This document shows, in pieces, positions 49,797 through 61,028 of a stretch of DNA of 64,000 bases. This DNA comes from Cerrena zonata (taxonomy: Eukaryota; Basidiomycota; Agaricomycetes; Polyporales; Cerrenaceae). Location: positions 18,671 through 82,670 of the forward strand of contig JASBNA010000108.1 in NCBI GenBank assembly GCA_038087015.1. The letters are read 5' to 3'. Position 1 is the first letter of the stretch; every line of letters begins with the position of its first letter. The notes under the pieces are model-generated. The model was not told the origin of the DNA. It did not search any database and worked only from the letters and a program-made list of their open reading frames with translations. Both the position numbers and the translations under genes were made by a program.

Positions 49797-51213
49797 TTAG
49801 GATAGAGAACAATGTAGAGGGGGTCTCGCGTCCGAGAATAGAAGAAGTGTTAGTGTTCGATGTTCCGAGTCAAGTTCAAGTTCAAGTTCAGCGTCATTGG
49901 CACCTGACGGTTCATTCTGTAACATACCGAAACTGTAGACATTAGTTAATTGTAGATCAGAATATACACTATCTTCCTTCATAGTAATAACCTTTCCAAA
50001 ACGAACTATCCCACGAACGTGAGATTCCATACCTCATTTTCATCATCGGTCGATTTCTCCCTAATAAAGGCAGTTCTACTCGTAGAGCCCGGTCGAAATC
50101 AATGAGGCGCCAGACATGCTTGACATTGTGGCGAGGGCAAACACTATCATCATCCTCTCGCGCAGAGAGAATATTGTTCCAGCGTAAATCTAGCTGTAAT
50201 ACACCGGTTTCTGCCATGTCCTCCATGACGGAATCGAGGTCTGCCCTAAATGATATCAACATGAATCAGCACACGGAATGATAACAATGGATAGAGTCCT
50301 GAAAGACCTACTCTGCCGCTTCAGGTAAATCATTGCTTACTGGCTCTCCAAGACGTTCCATGAGCAGGAATGAAATTAGTGGTGCTTCCGGATCGTGACT
50401 CCATGTATTCCAACTTGACTTCTCCTTACTGCCGAGATAGTCATCTACCGCACACCTTATACTGAAGGTATCGTCTTGAAGGTGATCTCGTGAGGGAAGA
50501 TGGTCTCCGCCTCTCGGTTTTCTGTCATCCTTGGAGTGCAGCTTGATGTCGGCTTCATGCCACGATTGGACGTGTGAAGCAGAGTGCAAGGTTTCACCAA
50601 GCTTGTTGGAGCAATCACAGAGCGGGACCGTAAAGAAACCATAGCATCTGGGGACAACGACACCTTGATAGCCATCCTGTACTTGCAGGTGCTCGTACAT
50701 CCAAGCTTCGCGTGCGAGGCTTCTGCAATGGTACGGCTTCGCGACTTTGTCACATAGCTCAAGTGTGATCCCTATCGTATCGAGTGGGATTTCGGGACCA
50801 TCGACATATTCACGGGCTCGTACTATACGCACAGCGTGGACGAGTCCAATGCGTCCGGTGCTGATTTGCTCTCCCAGTTCGATCTCAAGGAAGACTTTCC
50901 CCTCTGGTACAGGAGCGGGAGCCCAACTTTCGTGAGGCCACATATCTTCCCCGGACTCAGTGTAACGTAACGCAAGAAATGTGATTGAGCGTTTGACCAG
51001 CACTGGGTCTACGCTCTTTTTGGACCTGGTCAAGTTGTGAATTAACAGGTCAGAAACGATAGAGAGTGGTTCCTAGGTTGGAGGTTAGGCCAAGATATAT
51101 GAAGGAAATGTTCAACGTACCACTATCTGACGCTTGACAGAGTCCTGTGCCTCTGTTATGTCTGTGTCGATCGAAGGAGAGAGTAACCCGCCGACTTCTG
51201 TATCCGTATCCAT
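49797..51213 (-). CDS. Degenerate protein-kinase-like protein
   Basis: The start ATG at 51,213 gives MDTDTEVGGLLSPSID; a 49-nt intron joins RQIV to EPLSIVSDLLIHNLTRSKKS. The long exon 50,308-51,0xx resembles the N-lobe of mushroom kinase-like proteins (EIELGEQISTGRIGLVHAVR; AKPYHCRSLAREAWMYEHL; VVVPRCYGFF), and LISFLLMERLGEPV is hinge-like. An intron (donor after GCGGCAGA) leads to the catalytic loop LQLDLRWNNIL and LIDFDRA, replacing HRD...N and DFG. The lack of HRD His and DFG Gly fits the FunK1-like or atypical group, so activity is uncertain. The gene may stop at 49,969 or, by using the GTATGG donor near 50,032, continue through an acidic tail to 49,797; I give the longer form. Confidence 0.75.
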
Positions 51214-52214
51214 GTTAGTCAGATATATAGGAGACGACGTTGCTGTGGTACGATGAGTACTGAGTGTTCGAACGTTAAAGTTCAAATTTATCGAGCTTTA
51301 AGGACCGATATATTAGTAGTGAGAGACTAAGAGAGAAAAGAACTGTTGTGGTCGTTCCGAGTCTCACTGCCAGCAGCGAAGCGATCGTAATTTGTACATA
51401 CTTTAGTTACGTATCATTACGATAACCGCCCACTCGACTGCCCGACTGAGGATTGAATATTGAATATTGAAGGTTTGAAGCTTCAAGTACTTTGCAGATT
51501 CGAGTAACTCATTTTGTCTCGACATTTGATCATGAAAGGACTCTGCCAGTGAATAACCCCGACCTCAATTTGTGACGTCAATCATGGGTCCTGTTCGTTA
51601 CTCACCAAATAGGGAAGTTGTCTAAGTTCACGACCTTCCCCTCATTTCTACCTACCATAGATGATCCTTCATTAATCAATCGACAGATCCGTTCGTATCA
51701 TCAGCTAGTATATATCAGTGTGCGTCCATCAATATCATTTTTTACTCATCAGTAGTGTCACAAAACCAAGACTTTCATCTCCGGAATACACCTGGTCTCA
51801 GGTTAATGGTGCACCATGACTCATCAGCAAAGCTACATACGAACTTTTCGAACTTTTCGAGCTTGTGCAAGCTCGATAAGTATATTTTCTGCAAGAATAT
51901 ATCTACTTATGACATGGGGTCTAATCCTTGTACAAGGACTAATACTTATACTTGTCGCTTCTTGTTCATCAACAAAACAATACAATATTTTTGGGACACT
52001 GTAATGGGCTTGTTCATTCGCAAGGAGATGTTCATGGGCAGAAACTAATATTGAAAGTATACTCTAATAACAAAGCATAACTACGTGATATCAAAAGTCT
52101 AGTTGCCACAAGCTCTAATTATAGCATTCGCATAAAACAAAGATATTGTGCCGGAGGATGTAACAAGAGTAACGCAATTGAAGGAAATACGGGACCTGGG
52201 TCACCTGTGCAAGC
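51214..52214. other. Intergenic region with palindromes
   Basis: Upstream of the kinase-like gene and downstream of the 52.2-kb gene. Apart from the palindrome cluster listed separately and AT-rich stretches, nothing coding was found. Confidence 0.5.
51838..51962. repeat. Cluster of palindromes (hairpin-forming)
   Basis: Three inverted repeats lie within about 125 bp: GAGCTTGTGCAAGCTC near 51,868; arms ATAAGTATATTTTCT and AGAATATATCTACTTAT around a short loop near 51,885-51,920; and TCCTTGTACAAGGA near 51,935. GAACTTTTC is also repeated in tandem just before. It may be a remnant of a miniature inverted-repeat element or a transcript hairpin. Confidence 0.6.
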
Positions 52215-53162
52215 CTAGACATCAGTTTCATCACTAATTATGGCACGTTGACGTTGGCGTGGGTGATCCGTCTCGTTATCGGGGCCACCGGATTCTATTG
52301 CTTTACCTCGGCCTTTGACAAACTGGGTGGAAAGAGCATAGATCTCCTCCCATGTCTTGTTATCCAATGCACAGATGTCAGAGATCATCTCGTCGCATGC
52401 GTTGCTCCAGCTTGCCGCAGAGAAGACGAGGGGGTTATCGTCACGCCTGCCATCAGAGACCGCGAGCGTACCGGTTTCATACTTGAGGAGGGCACGTTCA
52501 ACCTGTATTCTGAGTGAGAATCAAGTCGGAACAATGTAAGATGGTGAAATACCGCAATGGCAGCAATTCCGAGAGCGCCAATAGCTGGGTAGGGTGAATC
52601 ACGAATCGTTCCTTCGATAGCATTGAGATGGAATGCGAATGTCTTGAGGACGAAGTCGGAACGGAAGCAACCTCGGCGAACCTAATTCTGATCAGAATCA
52701 GTTGATACATGTGATTGGGGGCAGACAAACCGGTGTTATTTGTTGATACAGATAGTCGCATGTCGATCCAACTCCCAACCCTTCTATGTACTCGGCACGG
52801 GCTTCGGGGGTTTCGAGACCAGGTGTGCCGTCAAGAAATTCGGTCACATTGTCTTGTGCGGTTGCAGAACATTTGTTCCGCCACTCACAACAGCGCTGCG
52901 AAAGCTGATAGGAGATAAAATAATCAAATAATTTTATACGGAAAGAGATAATTGTACTTACCACCTTAAATATCATCGAGCCTATAGTGATCTCATGTGC
53001 CAGACCGGGAAAGCAGACTCTAAAGGCCTTAGCAATACTTTTGAGGACATCAGCATCAGTCGGAAAAAAGGGTGCATGATGTTCGCCGAGAATGTCGATA
53101 CAGGTGGGAATGAAGTACTTGGTCCATATTGTGATGTCAATATCAGCGGGAAGGTTTGCCAT
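52215..53162 (-). CDS. Uncharacterised small protein, four exons
   Basis: From ATG 53,162 (MANLPADIDITIWTKYFIPT) the exon runs to ITIGSMIFKV and joins over a 57-nt intron to LSQRCCEWRNKCSATAQDNV and YIEGLGVGSTCDYLYQQITP. A third exon, after the intron at about 52,685-52,730, reads VRRGCFRSDFVLKTFAFHLN and AIEGTIRDSPYPAIGALGIA. The last exon (VERALLKYETGTLAVSDGRR...) ends DETDV with stop at 52,215. The product is about 250 residues, has no transmembrane segment or signal peptide, and looks intact. It resembles lineage-specific mushroom hypothetical proteins; no function is known to me. Confidence 0.7.
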
Positions 53163-53389
53163 GGTCACCGACTGACCAGCCCCTTCAGTGCTCTTTTTCC
53201 GTACAACACGGTACTAAGTGGGGGGAATATGCCCATTACTTGTGGGTCAGTTGGGGCTGCGCGGCCATGTACATATTGCCGTACGGCGCGGGCCAATTGG
53301 CCTAACTGGATGCATGCTCTTACATTAGTGAGGCTCGAACAGTACAGGTGAGTCTGCGAGACTGGACTGATTTGATATGGGGTAGGTTA

Positions 53390-54745
53390 CGTCCCAGTCC
53401 GCCTAACTAGAATAAATATTACCATTTTCTGATCCGTACACTGCGAGACAGTCAGCTTGACTGGATTTAATATTAATAATTTCTGTCCGTGCGTCGCGAC
53501 GCAATCCACCTGACTAGAATAAATATGAGTGTTATCATATACGCGTGCTGCGACCTGGTTGATCTGACTGGAATCAATAGTAATTTCTTATATCCATATG
53601 CTACGTACCACGTAACGATCAGCCTGACTGGAATAAATATTAATGACTTCTGTCCGTGCGTCGCGGCCCAATTGTCCTGACTGGAATCAACATATCGCTC
53701 TCATACTTCGACCCAGTTGGCCTGACTGGAATAAAAATGATTGTTTTCTTGTCCGTGCGCTGCGACCCAGTCTGCCTGACTGGAATAATTATTATTAGTT
53801 CTCTGTTCGTATGCTACGGACTGATCGGCCTGACTGGAATAATCATCATTAGTTCTCTGGCCGTTTGCTACGGACTGGTCGGCCTGACTGGAATCAAAGT
53901 GGTTGTTTTCTTGTCCGTGCGCCGCGATCCAGTCTGCCTGACTGGAATTAGTATTATTAGTTCTCTTTCCGTTTGCTACGGACTGGTCGGCCTGACTGGA
54001 ATCAAAGTGGTTGTTTTCCTGTCCGTGCGCCACGACCCAGTCTACCTGACTGGAATAATTATTATTAGTTCTCTGTTCGTATGCTGCGGACTGGTCAGCC
54101 TGACTGGAATAGAAGTGGTTATTTTCCTGTCCGTGCGCCGCGATCCAGTCTGCCTGACTGGAATTAGTATTATTAGTTCTCTTTCCGTTTGCTACGGACT
54201 GGTTGGCCTGACTGGAATCAAAGTGGTTGTTTTCCTGTCCGTGCGCCGCGATCCAGTCTGCCTGACTGGAATAATCATCATTAGTTCTCTGGCCGTTTGC
54301 TACGGACTGGTCGGCCTGACTGGAATCAAAGTGGTTGTTTTCTTGTCCGTGCGCCGCGATCCAGTCTGACTGACTGGAATTATTATTATTAGTTCTCTGT
54401 TCGTTTGCTACGGACTGGTCGGCCTGACTGGAATCAAAGTGGTTGTTTTCTTGTCCGTGCACCACGACCCAGTCTGCCTGACTGGAATAATTATTATTAG
54501 TTCTCTGTTCGTATGCTATGAACCGGTCGGCCTGACTGGACTACATAGTAATGTTTTCTGTCCGTGCATCGCGACCCAATTGGCCTGACTAGAATAATCA
54601 TAATCGTTCCCCTGTCCGTGTGCTGTGAGACAGTCGGCCTGATTGGAATAAAGAGTAATATTGTCTTGTCCGTATACTATTACGAGATAGTCGGCCTGAC
54701 TGATACATCCCCTGTTATACGGACTACGAGCCAATCAGCCTGACT
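53390..54745. repeat. 54-bp minisatellite, about 25 units
   Basis: The core CCTGACTGGAAT recurs every 54 bp (for example at 53,775, 53,829, 53,883 and 53,937). In the central part two unit types alternate, giving a 108-bp higher-order period: one with TTAGTTCTCT..CGTWTGCTACGGACTGGTC, the other with GTGGTTGTTTTC..GTCCGTGCGCCGCGA. Outer units on both sides are more diverged and some are irregular in length. As 54 is a multiple of three, long frames stay open on both strands: 237 codons plus and 254 codons minus, the latter an 18-residue repeat around SSQADQS/SSQADW and HGQENNHF. I consider coding unlikely; the array lies just left of the KDZ element. Confidence 0.95.
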
Positions 54746-54939
54746 GCCATAAGACTTGTGTTTTCTTTCATGGACTCCAGTTCAGAATGACGGACCAGCA
54801 TAAAACAACTTATGCTGCGCTGGTAAGTAACGAATAATTCCGCCCGATACTCAGCTCACAAACAAAGAACTCTCACTCAATATACCCGAGAAATATTGCA
54901 ACCATCACTTGTATTATACATGATTCATAGAACGTACCC

Positions 54940-55025
54940 GATCCGGCATCCGTATCTGATGTCCGCATTGACATCCGGCATCGACATCGGCCTTCATATT
55001 CCTTTCCACTGATCCGGCATCCGGA
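54940..55025. promoter_or_regulatory. Cluster of CCGGAT-like motifs at putative element end
   Basis: GATCCGGCATCCG near 54,950, CATCCGGCATC near 54,980 and GATCCGGCATCCGGATC near 55,011 lie within 80 bp, just before the first cargo gene's stop codon. Subterminal motif clusters often serve as transposase binding sites; that role here is inference. Confidence 0.4.
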
Positions 55026-55815
55026 TCAATCGAGTTCCATTGGGGTATTGTCCTGAAATTCTCGCAGTTTTCTAACAGCACGAGCAAGAAGGTCTTGAGA
55101 TTGAGTTAATCTCCGGACATATTGTCCAATAAGGTCTCGAGGGACAGAGACGTTGTAGAGCCATTTCTTGCAGAGCATCAACAGTCAGTTGCTATATGGA
55201 TGCTGAATAAGAGTCATACCTCCTTTTCTGGCTGGTCCCACCAGTGCGGTTTATCCTCAACTGCATCCGTGCTCTCGTTGTAAGTCCACCAATGACTCTC
55301 CCCTTGTGCGATTTGGGGGACTGTTCCATCAAAGAGCTCTGATAAGTTGCCCATGGATGGTGCATTGGGGTCCGGTAGCTGAGTCCAGTCAATGACCGGA
55401 GGATAGCCATCAATATGCAACCACCGGAACCTCACGTCGATAGCCTTGCTCAGACGTGTGGTCATCAACCCACGCAGACACATCTGTGCTAGAGCCTTTT
55501 CTAAATGTTCCTATTGTACCTATAGCTTACGCCGGATGAAACTCAGAGTGGAGCACTCACTGTTTCTATAGTCAACCCAATTTCCCACCTGTTGTAAATG
55601 AGGATTTTCTCGTAATCCTCGGTCCGTTCCAGAACAGTCTTAAATGCTCTGGCGGCTTCATCCAACCTCCACATCCGATACAAGACTCTCCATGCTATGT
55701 GTCCCTCAATTGAGTATCTATGGTAGTCACAGGTAACAGTAATCAGTGTTATTCCTAGAAGAGAAAATGATCAAACAACAGACTGCGGTTCACCAGTGCT
55801 TTCTTGGTCTGCCAT
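55026..55815 (-). CDS. Uncharacterised element-borne protein
   Basis: Start ATG at 55,815 (MADQESTGEPQSVV); an intron of about 60 nt leads to YHRYSIEGHIAWRVLYRMWR, AFKTVLERTEDYEKI and IYNRWEIGLTIET. The next exon reads EHLEKALAQ, MCLRGLMTTRLSKAIDVRFR, IDWTQLPDPN and HWWDQPEKE, and after an intron the last reads KWLYNVSVPRDLIGQYVRRL and AVRKLREFQDN, with stop at 55,026. The product is about 200 residues, Trp-rich in the middle and helical at the end, and I do not recognise it. It lies 134 bp from the transposase 3' end on the same strand, inside the putative element, so it could be an accessory transposition protein. The first intron and start are the weakest parts. Confidence 0.55.
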
Positions 55816-55949
55816 TGTTAGATGGTGAAGGTAACAGATGAGGTGATTGATACTTATCAGATCAATGGAGAAAACTTTCCCACACATATATACAAACAGA
55901 GGTACACAGTATCACATATCACAAAACACCCTATATATAGAACATATAT

Positions 55950-58900
55950 CTATCCGGTCATGCGAGCGAGGGCATTATCTACTTGACTTGCAAGTAAATC
56001 CCAAGTTTTTGCTTGCTTTCGGGCATAGAATTGAAGCTTTGGATGCTCAGCTTCCACTTCCGCCGCACGAGAAAGCCATAGGTTCTTTCGATGCAGGTGG
56101 AATAGTCGTGTCCATTGCATCTCGGCTTGAGTGAGCGCAAGTTCCTCCGCCCAGCGATCCCGCCTAGACTTTGCTCGAAGCCAATTGACGCGGTACACTG
56201 CAGGATATTATTTCAGACAAAGAAAAAAGTAACGGAGGTGCAACATACATTCGTCCATCCATGCCGGATCTTCTCCTGGATTGTGTTGTGTATGCCAAAT
56301 CCACGGAAGACCATTATTCCTCTCCCCACGTGCATTTGGATCCACAACGGCAGTACTTGCAGAAAGATCCGCTTTGTTCAATACCTTGAACTTTGATAGA
56401 ACGTCCGGTGGCGCTCCTAAAACCTCTAACGCACGTCTCGCGGAGGTATAAACCTGAGCAGCCTGGTCAATAGTCATTTGAAGGGTATGCTTCTCTGCGT
56501 AGCTTCTCAATCGATTTTTATATCCGGAGTTTGCACTTCCAGTACGGAATTTAGTCCGGAAATTGAAGGACTTTTGTCCGATGGCAATCCGGAGGAAGCG
56601 TAATGCATCATTTGCTTGGCCAATTCGCAAGTCTAGCTCAATGGCAGCAAGGCCTTGTATGCGTGTTTTACAGGCAACTTTGCCAAATGATGATGGGAGT
56701 GGAATGGCCAAACGTTCTGCTGACCGACCATCGGATACATCGAACAACGTTGCATCCGGATCGAGTTCGCCATCCGGTTCATTCTCGTCATCTGCGGCAA
56801 TGTCCATCCAGTCATCTGGAGTCGCAGAATATTCCGGATCTGGTTCGTTAGCTATGGATACAAAGCCTCGTGATTTTGCTCGAAAGTCATCAATCTGCTC
56901 TTGCAGACCTTGGCGTTTCTCCAGAATCTTCTGAGTCTCATCCGGGGTCGGATATTTCCCTGCTTTCCGGACCTCCTTTCGAAGTTCAATCCTACCACCA
57001 ATTAGCCGGATCGGTTGTGCTACAGAAGTCACTTACTGCTGCTCTGTGATACGAATACCAGACGTTATCCATGATGTTGAGCCTCTGATGGTGGATGTGT
57101 TGGGCTGCAACTCCCTATAGATCCAGACGTTAGCCATCACTGTCTTTCCGGGTGCTATGGATAAGGATCAGCAGGTAACAGAGGGATAGGAGGATTAAGC
57201 AAACCTTCGTCCTCTTTGACATCAAAAATGTCCATAGCAGTAGGATCCTCATCTCGTCTCTCTTGGGCATCTGCCTCCTCAGTAGTCCACAGATCACATT
57301 TCTGTTGGCCTACGGACGCACAAAGTGATACGAAGTCTTCTTCGGATTCTGCTGCCTGCTCGACCGCATTCTCCCACTTGCGGAAGATTGATAAAACTGA
57401 TGGCAAGATGTTGTTATTAGAGATAAAGTCTAGATATAGGGAATGTATGGTCTTACCCATTCCAATTAGTTTCTTCCAGTTCGAATCAGCCATATGTGCA
57501 TCTAAGTACTCCTGACGATGAAACCATGACATTGCTCTGGCACTCGAAGCCGTATAGTTCAGCAAGTTCCAAAGTGTTTCAATGATCTCCCCGTCGAGCA
57601 TTCCTGCACCTTGGATGAAGGTGGGGGCATATCTAGCAAAGCATTCCTTCACATGTCCATGTACGTGGAAGAGTCCGATTCCCCGTTTGAATTCAACACC
57701 ATCCGGCAGTCGTAAATGGTCAGGCATACCAAGTAATCGTTTGAGGAAGTTGACCCAAAACTGACACATGATGTCATAAAGAAGGAAGACCAGGAGGGAC
57801 TGCCGGATATAGAGAATTGCTTGAATAAATGCATAATCCATATAGCGTTGCCTTTGGAGATATTAGCAACATGTAATCATATATGATATGTTCTTACCCT
57901 TCGCCTTTACGAAAGTTGACAACTGAATGAGGGTAAAAGCAACCATGGCGTCCGCACGCAATTGCACCAATCCCTGTGACATCTAGATGTGCATGTGACC
58001 TATTTTGTTGGGTCACAGCACGATGTTCGTGACAGGACGGCTCCTGATTGAAGCAATGTTATGGACATGAGGACAAAATCAAATGTCAAATTCACTGACC
58101 AAGGTAACCGGATCAGATGTTAAAGACAGATATGCCTCAAAGGGTGCACGGGTCACCATATACCCATGTCCATCACTAAGAGGTACATCATCCGCATCAT
58201 ACTTCATCATTAAATGATCTTGTTTGAAGTTTCCATCCGCTAGCAGCGTCCGCATATATTTCTTCCTATCAATTGCTCAGCATCCGTCCGGGTCACGCAA
58301 ACCAGATACATACCGATCCGGATCACTCTGCCAGTCATCCGGAAGATTTACGCCCGGCTGCGGACAAGTAGGACAGAAGAGTGCTAAGCCTCCAGGTGGT
58401 ATCGCATCGGTTGGACTATATGCATATCCAGCTCGTTGCCGGGCCTTCAAATTTCTCCATTCTCGTGCAATCTGCAACAGCTCCCGGTATCGATTTGGAA
58501 CCATAGTAGGGAAGGCATTTGCTGTGAGACGTGTAAGTTTGTCGTAATGTTTGGCCGCAGATGCTTTGGTTTCCAAGTTTTCAAGATCATAGTCATCCAG
58601 TGAGTCAAATGTGAAGACAGTCCTGGTCTTCTTCCGCGATGCCGGATAGAGTCCCATGTACAGCATCTGGTTGAAGATCGGTACGTCCTGTCCTAACAAG
58701 CAGCGACATGGACGTATTCGAAGCTCATAGACCCCTGAGGCATGTACCGCCGTAATCAAGGGACAACGATGTATGTCATACCCTCTATCCGGCTTCTTTG
58801 CACGAAGGGGAATACCCCCTGTCATAGGGTCTCTCCATGAGTCCTCATCGTCACTGTCGATATCAAGAAACGGATCGATTTGATTAGATGGATGGGGAGT

Positions 58901-59627
58901 ATTTTCAGGAGGAACACCAGGGTCGGATATGGAATCCACATCCATGAAGTCAGATTCCACATCAGAGACCAATCCGGACGTTGTATTTGGATGACGATAT
59001 GCGGGACACAGATCTCCACCATGGCCCAAGTTCAATGTGAGTCCCGCCTTAGAAAGTGATGACCGATGGAATGCCTTTCCATCCCACCGAGATACTGAAT
59101 GGAAAGGAAGGTTCAGGTGTGACCGGCGAATACACTCGCTACAATAAACCGGATCCCCAAAACAGGAGTGACATCTCCATTGCATTGGGTTGGACTCTTT
59201 CACAGACTTGCAGATTCTGCAAATTCTGTTAAGAGGGGGAGCATCGCGTTCAGCAATTATTCTCAGGATTTGGTCTCGACACCCCAAGAACTCTCGAAGT
59301 AGATCATTTTGGTTCTATATGTCATATTAATTATTATTGTATGGACATGGTACAACGATCTCTTACATTACTCCTGACTGGCAGACGTCCAAGATCATGA
59401 TGTACAGAATCTTGCATATCATGATCGAAATCTCCAGCCCATTGACCATCCGGGTTAGGGAAAGATGTTGATTGGAAATAATGCTGAGTGGGTTCCTGCT
59501 GACTTCGTCCAAGGGGAATCTTACGAAGTTTTCGACGTTTATGGTGAGAGCGCAAGGACGATTCCTCATAGACATTATTGAGGGCATCGTCAGCATGCTG
59601 TTCTTTCCTGCGTCGTCCGGGAGCCAT
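55950..59627 (-). CDS. KDZ transposase with CxC2-like cysteine cluster
   Basis: DDE-type transposase of the Kyakuja-Dileera-Zisupton class. ATG 59,627 (MAPGRRRKEQHADD) leads over an intron to a CxC2-like zinc cluster (ICRICKSV, WRCHSCFGDP, YCSECIRRSH; about 59,235-59,110). Then come RIRPCRCLLGQDVPIFNQML-type core and LLQIAREWRNLK; over introns, YMRTLLADGNFKQDHLMMKY and DVPLSDGHGYMV; EPSCHEHRAVTQQN and LDVTGIGAIACGRHGCFYPH; YDIMCQFWVNFLKRL; GIGLFHVHGH; GAGMLDGEIIETLWNLLN; and HRQEYLDAHMADSNWKKLI. The final exon runs from IELRKEVRKAGK to a Trp-rich C-terminus (RRDRWAEELALTQAEMQW) and stops at 55,950. Length is about 1,000-1,100 residues. Candidate catalytic acids are the Asp of LDVTGIG, that of YDIMCQ and the Glu in GEIIETLW. 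Every intron join I tested keeps frame, so it appears intact. Confidence 0.93.
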
Positions 59628-59697
59628 ATGAAGTTTTGGAGTAGAGATAGGATTTCAGAATTTGTAGAATATAATAAACTCAATAGTGCAAACGTCT

Positions 59698-61028
59698 TTA
59701 CGGTACAGATCTCATATCCTTAGGCATACGTCTGCGAATGTTATGCCTCTGCGACCCAATGTAGCTATTGTACTCATGCTGAGTCATCCATGGCGCGGAT
59801 TGAATACCCAGCTCCTTCTGAATGTTTTTCCGCATGTACAGCGCCAAAGTGACCCGAGGTGAAACCCGTCGGACTCCATGCCAGAGAGCCCTCCCACCAA
59901 AGATGCAAATTGTGCCGGGAGGATTATTTACCCGGATGCCCAAGTTGGCTAGATAGAGAGGCGCATGATCATATGGTCCGAAAGACAATAGGAAGTCAAA
60001 CCATTTCCATGACTCGTGAAGGTCTCGATGGAAAGGAGACTCCCGGTTGCTGATAACTGATATGGCGGTGAACACCATAGGCCATCTTTCCAGAGCCTCC
60101 TTGCAGTCTCCGGATGCGATTATTCTCTCCTTCATCTCTTTGGCCATCTTGTACTGGCGGGGATGAGTTATAGCGAGGATACCAGACACCACAGCGAATG
60201 GATCGCGAGCGACAGAGAGAAATTCGTGTCCTTCTGACCGTTTCAAAAATGGTGTGGTGTAAGGGGGGCTCTGTAGGGATCATATATCAACACCATAAAT
60301 ATTCCGGATAAGGGTTGACCCATTACCTTGTGACCAGCCATGTACCATGCTGGGGAGAGATTTGCTAACCCTGTCGAAATGTAGTCGTTGTCAGGTTCAA
60401 AGTATGCTGAATCTGTTCGCCATGAGCCACTTTCTTCAGGTTCATGAAATTTCTTGGTGAACGAAGGCTCAAGAATGCACACTGCTTGATAAAGCTTATC
60501 CTGTCGATAAATGATTAGACATCTCGATGAACGGCATGCTAACCCACAAACCTGGTAATGAGATGGTATAATTGATGGAAGAATCCACGTGATAATTCTT
60601 CCGGATGGATCAGCAATTACGCGTGGCTCGTCAACTCGGGCAGTAGGAGAATACTGCGGAGGCCATCGTTTGAGAATCTCTTCCTCCCGCTGAATGTTGC
60701 CACCGCATCCAAGAGAACTACGTTTACAGTCCGTGCAATAATCGGCAAAGTCCCAGGAGATGTATGCTAACAGGAAAGCAGTCAATTACGTACTTGCTGA
60801 AGGTGAGACATACCCACTGATGTTGGTAAATGCAACGATAAGCATTCTAACCGCATTGGTACATACATCAAGCAACTCGTGGCTCCATCCGGATGGGGAA
60901 TCCGGTGCCTTAGGTGGGCTAGGGTGCAAGGTCGTTGCTGCAAGTAGGTGCTTGAATAGTTTCTGCATGAATTCAGCCACATCGGATGAGTGTTGATCTC
61001 CGTTGATGTCGGGGATGCAAATAGCCAT
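59698..61028 (-). CDS. TET/JBP-family 2-oxoglutarate/Fe(II) dioxygenase
   Basis: Predicted to oxidise 5-methylcytosine in DNA. From ATG 61,028 (MAICIPDINGDQHS; an earlier in-frame ATG at 61,067 is possible), exon 1 ends VAFTNI and joins, by a GTGGGT donor, to ISWDFADYCTDCKRSSLGCG. Then come EPRVIADPSGRIITW, EPSFTKKFHEPEESGSW and LSPAWYMAGHK, then FLKRSEGHEFLSVARDPF. The double-stranded beta-helix core has the iron-binding HRD at 60,022-60,030 (SPFHRDLHESWKWFD), the distal His in ALWHGV at 59,878-59,880, and an Arg in RVSPRVTLALYMRKN suited to bind 2-oxoglutarate. It stops at 59,698. Length is about 370 residues, short as in mushroom element-borne members. All catalytic residues are present, so it is likely active. 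It sits 70 bp upstream of the transposase start on the same strand, with which it probably moves. Confidence 0.9.

Noticed and set aside
49862..49890. (AGTTCA)n hexamer run as a regulatory repeat
   Set aside because: It lies in the possible last exon of the kinase-like gene, where it would encode alternating Glu-Leu; a short slippage tract is sufficient. The similar run at 61,298-61,328 is noted only as part of the promoter.
53656..54465. Long opposing open frames (237 and 254 codons) as protein genes
   Set aside because: They are by-products of a 54-bp tandem repeat whose length is divisible by three; no start context, introns or non-repetitive ends support coding.
53390..54745. CRISPR-like array
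   Set aside because: Direct 54-bp repeats are contiguous with no unique spacers, and the context is eukaryotic.
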